Assembly: GCA_963710645.1 (NCBI GenBank)
Contig: CAVQBD010000006.1
Span: 62,001 to 126,000 of the forward strand
From: FEB-10 sp963710645
Lineage (GTDB): Bacteria > Acidobacteriota > Thermoanaerobaculia > Thermoanaerobaculales > Sulfomarinibacteraceae
Length of the DNA: 64,000 nucleotides
Direction of reading: 5' to 3'
Part shown: positions 43,798-52,343 of the stretch, one piece after another
How positions within the stretch are numbered: the stretch's first letter is position 1
How the letters are laid out: each line of letters opens with the position of its first letter
Position numbers and translations under genes: made by a program
Notes under the pieces: generated by a model
Database searches by the model: none
What the model was told of the DNA's origin: nothing
What the model saw: the letters and a program-made list of their open reading frames with translations, nothing else

Positions 43798-44732
43798 TCG
43801 AGGTCATTGAGAGCGGCGAGGCCTGCCTCGAAGGCACGTGTGTCGCGGTCCCAGGTGGCAGGACGGAGGGATCCGAGAAATGCACCGTAGAGCCGCCGGC
43901 CCGACAACCGGAGACGCGCGCCGGAGCGGAGCGCCGACGCCGCCTTGCGGGCACCTTCCGGCCCTCCCCGCCAGCCGGCAAAGCGGACCAGATCGGCCCA
44001 CATGAACTCCGGGTGGTAGGGCGCGGCCGAGCCCGAGCTGGCGGCTATGGTTGCGCCGTGGTGGTGAGTCACCTCGAATGACGGCACGACGTCCACCCGC
44101 CAACCCCCATCCCTGGCCGCGACGCAGAAGTGCAGGTCCTGACAATAGAATCGATAGCCGTCGTCCAAAGGACCGATCGTGTCCCATGCCTCGCGTCGGA
44201 TGGCCATGGCAGCCCCCGATACCCAGTCCACCCCCGTTCCGGCGACGCGACCCGGAGGCTTGATCAACCGGTACCCAGGGATGCGGCCGAACAGCGAGGG
44301 CAGTCCCGAGGCTTGACCGAAGAGCCACAACGGTGTCGGCTCCCGTCCAGCGCTCCATTGCGGTGAGCCGTCCGGGTAGCGGAGTTCGGCACCGGCGACA
44401 CCGAGACGGGGGTCGCGGGCGAAGGCTGCGCGGACTGCGGCGACTGCCGGCGAGGAGATCTCGGTGTCGCTGTTGAGCAGCAGCAGAATGTCCCCCCGGG
44501 CCTCGGCCAGCCCGCGATTGCTGGTGACGGAGAATCCCGAACGGGTTGGATTGGTGAGTAGGAGAACCTGTGGAAAACGACTCGAGACGGCCTCTGCAGT
44601 CCCATCGGTGGAGGCGTCATCCACCACAATGACCTCGAGATCGGTGGCCGAGCGGAGCACCGAACCGAGGCAACGCAGCGTCATCTCGCGGGTTGAGTGG
44701 GTGGGGATGACGATGGAAAGAGACGTCGACAT
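43791..44732 (-). CDS. GT2-family glycosyltransferase (rhamnosyltransferase-like)
   Basis: A 313-residue GT-A enzyme beginning SLSIVIPTHSTREMTLRCLG. The UDP-binding part is EVIVVDDASTDGTAEAVSS, with the DxD-like LLLLNSDTEIS near residue 90. The catalytic-loop region DWVSGAAMAIRREAWDTIGP and YCQDLHFCVAARDGGWRVD is typical of the WbbL/rhamnosyltransferase-like group. The ATG at 44732 gives the exact N-terminal strand. It is divergent from the ABC exporter genes, with repeats between. Confidence 0.9.
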   Translation of the reverse strand: MSTSLSIVIPTHSTREMTLRCLGSVLRSATDLEVIVVDDASTDGTAEAVSSRFPQVLLLTNPTRSGFSVTSNRGLAEARGDILLLLNSDTEISSPAVAAVRAAFARDPRLGVAGAELRYPDGSPQWSAGREPTPLWLFGQASGLPSLFGRIPGYRLIKPPGRVAGTGVDWVSGAAMAIRREAWDTIGPLDDGYRFYCQDLHFCVAARDGGWRVDVVPSFEVTHHHGATIAASSGSAAPYHPEFMWADLVRFAGWRGGPEGARKAASALRSGARLRLSGRRLYGAFLGSLRPATWDRDTRAFEAGLAALNDLEL

Positions 44733-44749
44733 AACAGGTGGACCATTGT

Positions 44750-44840
44750 AGCTCGGGGCTTGGGGCTCGGGGCTCGGGACTCGGGACTCGGGACTCGGGA
44801 CCCGGGACTCGCGACTCGAATTTCGAATTTCGAATTGTGC
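44750..44840. repeat. Heptad repeats: GGGCTCG/GGACTCG array
   Basis: GGGCTTG/GGGCTCG/GGACTCG repeats (about eight units, 44755-44815) are followed by AATTTCG units (44818-44838). Downstream CCACATCTTCCACACCTTCCACACC (about 44861-44884) continues a nine-base-like pattern. This is the divergent gap between the GT2 gene and the Wzm-like gene. Confidence 0.88.
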
Positions 44841-44924
44841 GACCACCGCCTCCCCACCTTCCACATCTTCCACACCTTCCACACCGCGGGGGAGGGCGGG
44901 GGTTCCCGTGTTAGACTCCCGCCG

Positions 44925-45758
44925 ATGTCGACGCCCGCCGTTCCGGTCCTGCGAAACTCCGCAAGGCAGACACTTAACCCGATCCTCGAGCTTCGCGACC
45001 TGCTCGCCAACTGGAATCTCATCGCCAATTTGGTGCGGCGCGACCTGACGGTGCGCTACAAGCGGTCCGTCATCGGTTTCTTCTGGACCATGCTCAACCC
45101 GCTTCTGCTGATGATCATCCTGACCGTGGTCTTCTCGACGGTGTTCCGTTTTGAGGGGATCAAGTACTACCCGACCTATTTTCTCTCCGCCTACCTGGTC
45201 TTCGGCTTCTTCTCCCAGACAACGGTGCAGTCCATGACGTCGCTCGGATTTCACGGGTCGCTCATGAAGCGGGTCCGTGTGCCCAAGTCCATATTCGCGG
45301 TGGCCACCACAATTTCGGGCCTGGTCAATCTGTGCCTTGCTTATGTTCCGCTGTTCGTGATCATGATTTTCACCGGCGCGCCGATCTGCAAGACGGTGCT
45401 CTTCCTGCCCATCAGTTTCCTGATCATTGCAGCCTTCACCCTCGGGGTTTCCTTACTGTTGTCGGCTTTGGCGGTCTACTTCGACGATGTCTCCCATATG
45501 TACCAGGTCGCCACCGTCGGGCTGATGTATATGACGCCAATTATCTATCCCATCTCCATCGTTCCCTACAAGTGGCTGTGGCTGATTCGCATCAATCCCC
45601 TGACCCAACTCTTCAAGCTGGCGCGAGACCCGGTCTACAACTGCGCGTTGCCCGGCACCCACGTGATCATGGCCTCGGTGGCCGCGGCGGCGATCGCGTT
45701 GGTGGTGGGCTGGTTGGTCTTTCACCGGCTTGCCCGCGGCTTTTACCTCCACCTGTGA
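44925..45758 (+). CDS. wzm: ABC-2-type polysaccharide exporter permease (Wzm-like)
   Basis: A 277-residue inner-membrane permease with six predicted helices. The N-terminal motif NLVRRDLTVRYKRSVIGFFW is diagnostic of polysaccharide and teichoic-acid ABC-2 permeases. Later parts include YFDDVSHMYQVATVGLMYMT and PIIYPISIVPYKWLWLIRIN-type helices. With the next gene it would export lipid-linked glycan across the inner membrane. The ATG at 44925 is chosen because the upstream frame runs into repeats. Its stop overlaps the Wzt-like start. Confidence 0.93.
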   Translation: MSTPAVPVLRNSARQTLNPILELRDLLANWNLIANLVRRDLTVRYKRSVIGFFWTMLNPLLLMIILTVVFSTVFRFEGIKYYPTYFLSAYLVFGFFSQTTVQSMTSLGFHGSLMKRVRVPKSIFAVATTISGLVNLCLAYVPLFVIMIFTGAPICKTVLFLPISFLIIAAFTLGVSLLLSALAVYFDDVSHMYQVATVGLMYMTPIIYPISIVPYKWLWLIRINPLTQLFKLARDPVYNCALPGTHVIMASVAAAAIALVVGWLVFHRLARGFYLHL

Positions 45759-46549
45759 TGAGCACGCCTGCCATCGAATTCCGCGATGTGTCGCTGCGCT
45801 ACCGGCTGTTGGCCGAACGGGGGATCGCCACGCTCAAGGAGTGGATGATCCGCCGGTTGACATCCCGCTTGTCCTATCAAGAGCTTTCGGCATTGTCCCA
45901 GGTCAGCTTCACGGTGGATCCGGGCAGGACCTTTGGCATCATCGGTCACAACGGAGCCGGCAAGTCGACTTTGCTCCGGATCGCCGGGGGCATTCTGGCG
46001 CCCACCGAGGGTGAGGCCATCATCCGTGGCCGGCTCGCGCCGATCATCGAGCTCGGCCTCGGTTTCGAGGGCGAGCTCTCCGGCCGAGAAAACGTCTACT
46101 TCAACGGCGCCCTGCTCGGCCGGTCGCGGCTCGAGATGCAGGAGCGCTTCGACGAAGTCGTGGAATTCTCGGAACTCGGCGAATTCATCGATCAGCCAAT
46201 CCGAACGTATTCGAGCGGAATGGTGGCGCGGCTTGCCTTCGCCATCGCAACCACCGTGGACGCCCACATCCTTCTCCTCGACGAAGTGATGTCGGTGGGC
46301 GACGAGCGCTTCCGGCTGAAATGCCAGCAGCGGATCACCGATTTTAGAAACGCCGGTGTCACCATCCTTGTGGTGTCCCACGATCTTGAAGCCATCGAGC
46401 GTCTATGTGACGACGTCATGTGGTTGGAGCACGGTGCCATGAAATCCCTGGGTCCGGCTCACGAGGTGGTGGGCGCCTACCGGTCCTCGGTGGAGCAGAA
46501 TGCTGCGGGCTCGGGAGTTGGCGGGACAGTCACACCTGCCGAGCCATGA
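45758..46549 (+). CDS. wzt: ABC-type polysaccharide exporter ATPase (Wzt-like)
   Basis: A 263-residue ATPase: Walker A is IGHNGAGKSTLLRIAGGILA, the signature TYSSGMVARLAFAIATTVD and Walker B ILLLDEVMSVGD. The N-terminal 'FRDVSLRYRLLAERGIATLK' and the 'EVMSVGDERF' are characteristic of the TagH/Wzt group. The C-terminal carbohydrate-binding domain found in O9a-type Wzt is absent, so export would not depend on a modified non-reducing end. Starts overlap at both ends (ATGA) with the Wzm-like and GT2 genes. Confidence 0.93.
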   Translation: MSTPAIEFRDVSLRYRLLAERGIATLKEWMIRRLTSRLSYQELSALSQVSFTVDPGRTFGIIGHNGAGKSTLLRIAGGILAPTEGEAIIRGRLAPIIELGLGFEGELSGRENVYFNGALLGRSRLEMQERFDEVVEFSELGEFIDQPIRTYSSGMVARLAFAIATTVDAHILLLDEVMSVGDERFRLKCQQRITDFRNAGVTILVVSHDLEAIERLCDDVMWLEHGAMKSLGPAHEVVGAYRSSVEQNAAGSGVGGTVTPAEP

Positions 46550-47415
46550 GCCGTCAGCCCTGCCTCTCGGTGGTGATCCCGACCCGCAATCGACGTCGCG
46601 TGCTGGCCGAGACCCTCGGGGCGCTCGACGGCCAGACGTCTCTTCCCGGTCCGCTGGAGGTGATCGTTGTCATCGACGGATCGTCCGACGACACCCAGGA
46701 GTGGCTGGCCGCATCCCGATTCGAGGGGTTCCGGTTGGAGGTGCTGGTGCTCGATGGGGGTGGCCCGGCACGCGCTCGGAACCAGGGGGTCGAGCGTGCA
46801 GGAGCGGACCGTGTGCTGCTGTTGGGAGACGACACCATTCCCCAACCCCATACCCTGGCCGATCATCTCGCAGCCGCCGGTGGCCGCGAGGTGGCGGTCC
46901 AGGGCATGATCGACTGGGATCCGACCCTTCCCATCACCGAAGTGATGTACTACCTGGCACCGGGAGGGCCCCAGTTCTATTTCAAGGGCCTGGTGGAAGG
47001 AAGCGAGATTCCGTTCTCCGCCGTGCTCGGCTCGAATCTGTCGGCCCCGGCGGAGTGGCTTCGCGCCGAGCCGTTCGACGAGGGATTTACCGAGGCATGT
47101 TTCGAAGACACCGAGATGGCGTGGCGGTGGCGGCGGCGGGGATGGGTGACGGTGTACTCACCCAGGGCGCGCTGTCTCCACCATCATCGCTACGACACCA
47201 TGGGTCCTTTCCTGGAACGCCAACGGCGTGCGGGCCGGTGGGCTCGGCGGGCGGTGGTGATTCACCCGGGAATGCTGCCCCGTGTGGCGTTGCAGCCCAT
47301 CGCCTTCTCCGCGGTGTCGGCCCTGCGGTTCGCCATTCGCCGCCGTCAGCGAGACCGCTGGGATCTGCTGTGCCGACTCGCTTTCGCCCGCGGCTTTCTC
47401 TTTGGTAAGTCTTAG
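46546..47415 (+). CDS. GT2-family glycosyltransferase
   Basis: A 289-residue GT-A enzyme: LSVVIPTRNRRRVLAETLGA, EVIVVIDGSSDDTQEWLAA, and the metal-site region DRVLLLGDDTIPQPH. The acceptor part has LGSNLSAPAEWLRAEPFDE and FEDTEMAWRWRRRGW ('ED..' catalytic base). The C-terminus is basic and may associate with the membrane. The ATG at 46546 overlaps the Wzt-like stop, so it is translated with the exporter and probably adds a sugar to the exported glycan. Confidence 0.9.
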   Translation: MSRQPCLSVVIPTRNRRRVLAETLGALDGQTSLPGPLEVIVVIDGSSDDTQEWLAASRFEGFRLEVLVLDGGGPARARNQGVERAGADRVLLLGDDTIPQPHTLADHLAAAGGREVAVQGMIDWDPTLPITEVMYYLAPGGPQFYFKGLVEGSEIPFSAVLGSNLSAPAEWLRAEPFDEGFTEACFEDTEMAWRWRRRGWVTVYSPRARCLHHHRYDTMGPFLERQRRAGRWARRAVVIHPGMLPRVALQPIAFSAVSALRFAIRRRQRDRWDLLCRLAFARGFLFGKS

Positions 47416-47472
47416 ATAGTTCCGAGTTCCGAGTTCCGAGTTCCGAGTTCCGAGTTTCGAATTTCGAATCGT
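47413..47472. repeat. GTTCCGA heptad array
   Basis: GTTCCGA is repeated four times (47428-47455) with TTTCGAA variants to 47470, between convergent genes. A TCCTCCACACCTTCCAC element follows. Confidence 0.88.
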
Positions 47473-47519
47473 CCGATCCCCCTCCTCCACACCTTCCACG
47501 TCGGGCGGACGGGTGGGGG

Positions 47520-50228
47520 TTATTGGACATACCCGAGCGCTCGGAGCTGATCGACGATGGCCGCGTCATCCTGGGGAGCTGCGATCACGGCGCTCGGCAT
47601 GCCGCCCTCCCACCAGATCATGATGCCGGTTGCGGGCGGGGTTGAGGGGTCGTCGACCCGGCGCCAGCCCTTTTGGGTGAGCTCGAAGGCCGTGGGAACC
47701 TGCAGCTGGTCGAGGTCGAACCACTGAGCCAGGGGGTGAACCTTGCGCCCGTCGTCGAGCACCATGTGGACGTTGACGCCGGCTCGACGACCATCCGGCG
47801 AGTCGAGCATCAGGATCACCTCCTCGCCCGGCGGGATGACGAAGGTGGGTGGGACGTCGTTTCTCCACCGGATGCTCGCCTTCCCGACGGAGGCGCTCTT
47901 GAGCCGGTCGTGGGCCGCGAGGGCCCCACGGAGCCTCCCCTTCAAGGAATTGGGGGAGCCGTTTCGGATCACCAGTCGGACACCGCGCTGTTGATCCACC
48001 AGCGTGGTTCGGGTTTTTTCCATGAGCCCGGGTGTTTCGGTTGAGCCGGCCGCCAGGTCAGTGCTCTCGGTGGGGTCATGTTCGAGGTCGATCAGTCTTT
48101 GCTGGCCGTGAAGCTGATCCCAGGCGGCGTCGTTGTAGGTGTACTTCAGACGGCTGTTCAGCCGGAGGGCAAGGCCACGGTTGGAAGAGGCCGCGTAGGT
48201 CCACGCGGCATCGGGGACCCGTGAAGGCTCGCCCGCCATCAGATGGAGCAGTGACACGCCGTTCGATGGATCCGGGGGCGGCAAACCGATCGCATCCAAA
48301 ATGGTCGGTGTGAGATCGACGAGCCGCACCTGGTCGGGATGACGTTGCCCTGCTCCGACCCGTCCGGGTAGCTGGATGATCATGGGTACCAACGTGTTGT
48401 AATCCTCGAGATATGAGTGCCCTGCCCGGTCGTTCTCTCCGAGCGCTTCACCATGGTCCGAGGTGACGACCACCAGGGTGTTGTCAGCGAGCCCGAGGTT
48501 CGCGAGCCGGTCGAGCAACTGCCCGACCGCATCGTCGGTGGAGGCGACGGCGCTGTCGTACATCAGACTCACGAGTCTCTTTTCGGAGGCGTTCAGCGGG
48601 GTCTGCCATTGGTCGTTTCCGGGGCGCAGGGCCACGAAGTAGTCACCCGGCGCGCTCAGCCCTTGCCATCCGTGAGACTCCATGGAAATTTGACTGTCCG
48701 GAAGGTTGCTGAGCTCCGCGCCGGCGAGCCGGTCGAACCAGGGTTGGCGGCGCCGGTGGGGGAAATGGACCTCGTAGGTGTGGAAAAAGAGGAAGAAAGG
48801 CCGGCCCTGCTGTTTGTTCAGCCAGTCCAGAGCGTCGGCCAGCCCGGTGGCGAGCTCGGCGCTGGAATCCTCATCGTCCCAGTACCGGAAGCGGTCGAAT
48901 CCCTGGTCCAGCCCGAATTGCGGCCGGAGATAGCCGCCACCGGTGATGGCGGTCGTGGTGTAGCCGGCCTCGCGGAGGCGCTCGGCCAGCAGTCCGAGGC
49001 CGGCTGGAACGCTGCGGTAGTGGTTGACCCCGTGACGGACGGCATCGAGGCCGGTGAACATGGACACGTGCGACGGAAGGGTCCACGGCGAGGGCGCCAC
49101 CGTTGTTTCGAACAACACGGCCTCGTTCGCCGCCCAATCATCCAACCGTGGGCTCGTAGTCCGGTGCCAGCCGTAACTCGACAGGCGGTCCGCTCGAAGG
49201 GTGTCGAGACACACCAGCACTACGTTGGGCCGATCGGGCGCGGGCTCGGCGATGATCTCGGGGTTCGACCACACGGGCAGCCCGTGGACGGCTCGATATC
49301 CCCGGCCGCTCCGGGTGACCAGACGGAGAGTCACCTGTTGGCCCTGGAAATCACCCAGATGGACCGTTGCGTCGTACCAGCGCGCGGTCCCCCCGAATCG
49401 GGGATCGACTCTGTCTGAGAAAACCTGACGCGTCTCACCATCTGTGCGGTCGGCGAAGACCTCGAAGTGCACCGGTTCAGTGACGCCATGCTGGAGGGCG
49501 TAGCCGAGACGAAGGCGAGCACCCACAGGAACGAGAATGTCCTTGTGGTGGGCTCGTCCCGGCGGAGCCAACAGGACCGTGCGCGACTCTCGGCCCAAAT
49601 CGACCCGCCAGGGTTTTCCCACCGCCAGCGCCAACCGGTCGGATCTCGGGATCCTCCGTGTTCCCACTATGGTGGAGAGACCCACCGGAGCACCGGCGGC
49701 ACCGATCGGCTCGATGCGCAGCCTGGCGATGTGTCCGGACCATTCGGGGTGTGGTTGGAGGTCGAAGGCGAAGGTCTTGAGGTTGTCGCCCGCCGCCTTG
49801 CCGCTCTCGACGATCACGGACCTCTTGCTCGAAAATCGATCAAGAGCACCCGCCCACTGCAGGCTCACGTCTCCTGCGTGGAGGCCTGCGATGGTCACCG
49901 AAATGCGGTCGACCGTGGCGGCGTCCATCGCCACGTCCCGTTCCAGACGCGGCTCCTCGCCCGCTGGTCGCAGTCGGAGGCGTCCGCCCTCCACCGGCTC
50001 CCCTTCGAGATCGAGCAGTCGCCATTCGAGACGATCCTCGGCATTCTCGAAGGTCCATCGGAAGACCTCTTGGGACTCGTAGAGGTCGTCCGGTTGGAGG
50101 TGAGCCACAGGACCATCATCGATCCACCGGAGGACGATGGCGCCCGGTGCGGGAGAAACCTCGGCTTTGGTGCACGCAACGAACCCCAGTGAGAAGACCG
50201 CGATACCGAGCAGGAGACCGCTGCGCAT
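47520..50228 (-). CDS. Sulfatase-fold lipoprotein (alkaline-phosphatase superfamily) with large N-terminal extension
   Basis: A 902-residue lipoprotein: the signal peptide ends in the lipobox LGFVAC. The N-terminal 330 residues are beta-rich and not recognised. The sulfatase domain then begins RPNVVLVCLDTLRADRLSSY (metal Asp) and has APSPWTLPSHVSMFTG where arylsulfatases carry Cys/Ser-x-Pro-x-Arg. Here neither a Cys nor a Ser-x-Pro-x-Arg stands at that position, so a formylglycine is not expected. A Thr (SPWTLPSH) may be the nucleophile, as in phosphotransferase relatives. The metal site TSDHGEALGENDRAG is intact. It may hydrolyse or transfer sulfate, phosphate or phospho-glycerol groups on surface glycans. 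Confidence 0.8.
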   Translation of the reverse strand: MRSGLLLGIAVFSLGFVACTKAEVSPAPGAIVLRWIDDGPVAHLQPDDLYESQEVFRWTFENAEDRLEWRLLDLEGEPVEGGRLRLRPAGEEPRLERDVAMDAATVDRISVTIAGLHAGDVSLQWAGALDRFSSKRSVIVESGKAAGDNLKTFAFDLQPHPEWSGHIARLRIEPIGAAGAPVGLSTIVGTRRIPRSDRLALAVGKPWRVDLGRESRTVLLAPPGRAHHKDILVPVGARLRLGYALQHGVTEPVHFEVFADRTDGETRQVFSDRVDPRFGGTARWYDATVHLGDFQGQQVTLRLVTRSGRGYRAVHGLPVWSNPEIIAEPAPDRPNVVLVCLDTLRADRLSSYGWHRTTSPRLDDWAANEAVLFETTVAPSPWTLPSHVSMFTGLDAVRHGVNHYRSVPAGLGLLAERLREAGYTTTAITGGGYLRPQFGLDQGFDRFRYWDDEDSSAELATGLADALDWLNKQQGRPFFLFFHTYEVHFPHRRRQPWFDRLAGAELSNLPDSQISMESHGWQGLSAPGDYFVALRPGNDQWQTPLNASEKRLVSLMYDSAVASTDDAVGQLLDRLANLGLADNTLVVVTSDHGEALGENDRAGHSYLEDYNTLVPMIIQLPGRVGAGQRHPDQVRLVDLTPTILDAIGLPPPDPSNGVSLLHLMAGEPSRVPDAAWTYAASSNRGLALRLNSRLKYTYNDAAWDQLHGQQRLIDLEHDPTESTDLAAGSTETPGLMEKTRTTLVDQQRGVRLVIRNGSPNSLKGRLRGALAAHDRLKSASVGKASIRWRNDVPPTFVIPPGEEVILMLDSPDGRRAGVNVHMVLDDGRKVHPLAQWFDLDQLQVPTAFELTQKGWRRVDDPSTPPATGIMIWWEGGMPSAVIAAPQDDAAIVDQLRALGYVQ

Positions 50229-50300
50229 GCCGGATTCTATCTCGCCCCCGTTCCCTCCGTGTCACGCTGCGAATACAACTGAATCCGAACCCGCTGCGCA

Positions 50301-50336
50301 ACGGGTATCGAATTTCGCATTTCGAATTTCGAATTG
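50301..50336. repeat. AATTTCG heptad array
   Basis: CGCATTT/CGAATTT-type units recur five times (50308-50336) in the divergent gap between the lipoprotein and glycosyltransferase genes. Confidence 0.85.
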
Positions 50337-50363
50337 CGGTTTTTCCTCGTGTACCCTGTGGTC

Positions 50364-52340
50364 GTGGATCGAGACGACGAAGCGCCGGTTGCCTCCCAGC
50401 AACACCTGGCAGAACTACGACAGCTCCGTGGTGCCGTGGTGGACCTGGAGGCGCAGATTCGGGACCTGGAGAGCCAGTTGGCCGCGATCTTGAAGACCCG
50501 GGATCTGCCTCGGCCCGACGCCGACGCATCAACTCGGAGGACAGAATCTGTCATTGCGGGGCCGCCCCCGGCTGGAGGGACGACCGCGCTGTTGAAGCGA
50601 ACGGCCAAACGGGCGCTTCGTGGGTCGCTCGGAGTGGCACGTATGGTCTGGGGCGCCGCCGATCCGGCGCAGCGCCACGTGGTTGCGGCCCGATTCGTAG
50701 CGGAGCCGGCTTCCAGGCTGCCGCACCTGACCGTCGTCGTGGAGGGAGCCGAGATACCAGCCGATCTGGTGCAGCAAACCCTTGAAGATCTCGAGGTCGC
50801 GGTCTGGGACCGGGCGGAAGGGACCCTGGCGGCGCTGACCCTTGACGGTGTCGAGACAACTCGGGCCACCGTGAGGGACCGGGAAGACATGCTTTCGGTG
50901 ATCAGCGGCGACTACATCATGACCCTGCCGCCATCGGCCCCGGCGTTGTCCTCCTCCCTGATGGAGAGACTCCAGTGGCTCGTAGCCTCCGAGGGGCCCC
51001 GCTATGTCCGGGTGATCGACGGCGGGGAGGACCCAGAACCCCAAAACGGAAGTGTTCTCATGCTGTGTTCGAGGGATGTCTGGGATCCGGAATCCAGTCC
51101 GGCCCTGGATCGGCTGGAGGAGATCGCCCAATCCCAACCCCTGCTGGGCCTCACCGCCGGACTCGCCGGCGGACTCGATGCGGTGGTGCCTCGTCTCGGA
51201 TCGTTGGGTGTGGGAAGCCACGGTGTGGTCTGCCGGACAGGCCGTTTCGACGTTTGGGCCGGAAACCGCGCCGGACCCATAGAACACATCGTCAGGACGC
51301 TCCCCGTGGCTTCGGCGGCGGCCGTGGAGGGGGATGATCGGCCCACCGTCGTGATGGTTGCCGCAGCCCCCCTCGAGGCCGGATACGACCAGCTGGCGGC
51401 TGGAGTGTTGGCCGGATTGGCGGACGATGTTTTGATGGTTGTGGCAACCATTGCAGCGGACCACAGTCTGAGCCTGAGGCGGGCCTCCCAACTCGAGCGT
51501 GCCGGAGTGCTCGTTTATGAGCTGGGGTCAGTGCTTGACCCTTCGGTCTGGTCCTCGGCGTTGGATCGTCTGGTTGGTCGATTCGATCCGTCTGTCGTAC
51601 TCACTCTGGGCTTTGACCATCGTCTCCATGGCGCCTGGTCGACCCTGGAAGCCCGCGGAGTTCGACTCCTGCATCTTGGTCGGGATGGTGGGGAGGGGGC
51701 CCGAATACCTCCCGGTTGGCCGCCCGTTGAGGTGCCCGATGAAATCTCGCCGAATCGTCTCCTCGAGGTGCGCGGGGAGATTGGCGTGCCGGTGGATCGG
51801 TTCCTCGTTGTGACCGCGGCGGATCTGGTGGCCCGGACCAGGCCCGAGGATGTGGTGCTGGTGGCCGATCGTCTTCGGGACGAAGAGGGCCTCGAGTTCC
51901 TCCTTGTGGGCGAGGGGCCGCTCGAGGGCCATCTTGTGGATCTGATGCGCTACCTCGGACGGGTCAACGTGAGGTTGCGGCGTCCCCGCCACAGCCTTCA
52001 CGAGTTGATCGCGGCGGCCGACCTCGTGCTCGATCCGTCGGAGGATGTTGTCGTGAGACCGGCCGTGGTCACGGCGGCGGCGGTTGGAACCCCAGTCGTC
52101 ACCACGCCCGGCGGCGGAGTGGAAGCCCTGTTCCCCACAGCTGGGCCGGCCGGAGTGGTGGTGGGCGAAGTAGGTGATCCTGAAGCGTTGGCCAAAGCGG
52201 TCCGGGATGTCCGGCGTCGAGGATGGACGGTCATCGACCCGGAACCGGCGCGGGATGAAATCCGGAGTCTGGCCGCCGCCGGCCTCGACTATCTGCGAAA
52301 CGCAGTCCTCGATGCGCGATCAACCGACGACCGGAGCTGA
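50364..52340 (+). CDS. Large GT4-like glycosyltransferase with N-terminal coiled coil
   Basis: About 658 residues. The first 60 form a likely coiled coil (LAELRQLRGAVVDLEAQIRD, LESQLAAILKTRDL). A long middle region has no recognised motif. The C-terminal GT-B donor domain is visible from about 490 (LRDEEGLEFLLVGEGPLEGH) with HSLHELIAAADLVLDPSEDV and TAAAVGTPVVTTPGGGVEAL in the position of the donor-site loop. The usual E-x7-E is not obvious, so catalysis is uncertain. The first start in unique sequence is among GTGs at 50349, 50358 and 50364, just after the repeat. It is followed four bases later by a GT2 gene. Confidence 0.7.
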   Translation: MDRDDEAPVASQQHLAELRQLRGAVVDLEAQIRDLESQLAAILKTRDLPRPDADASTRRTESVIAGPPPAGGTTALLKRTAKRALRGSLGVARMVWGAADPAQRHVVAARFVAEPASRLPHLTVVVEGAEIPADLVQQTLEDLEVAVWDRAEGTLAALTLDGVETTRATVRDREDMLSVISGDYIMTLPPSAPALSSSLMERLQWLVASEGPRYVRVIDGGEDPEPQNGSVLMLCSRDVWDPESSPALDRLEEIAQSQPLLGLTAGLAGGLDAVVPRLGSLGVGSHGVVCRTGRFDVWAGNRAGPIEHIVRTLPVASAAAVEGDDRPTVVMVAAAPLEAGYDQLAAGVLAGLADDVLMVVATIAADHSLSLRRASQLERAGVLVYELGSVLDPSVWSSALDRLVGRFDPSVVLTLGFDHRLHGAWSTLEARGVRLLHLGRDGGEGARIPPGWPPVEVPDEISPNRLLEVRGEIGVPVDRFLVVTAADLVARTRPEDVVLVADRLRDEEGLEFLLVGEGPLEGHLVDLMRYLGRVNVRLRRPRHSLHELIAAADLVLDPSEDVVVRPAVVTAAAVGTPVVTTPGGGVEALFPTAGPAGVVVGEVGDPEALAKAVRDVRRRGWTVIDPEPARDEIRSLAAAGLDYLRNAVLDARSTDDRS

Positions 52341-52343
52341 GCC

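Noticed and set aside
45332..45757. An N-terminal extension of the Wzt-like protein reaching back into the Wzm-like gene
   Set aside because: It lies antiphase to the Wzm frame; the ATG at 45758 overlapping the Wzm stop is the natural start.
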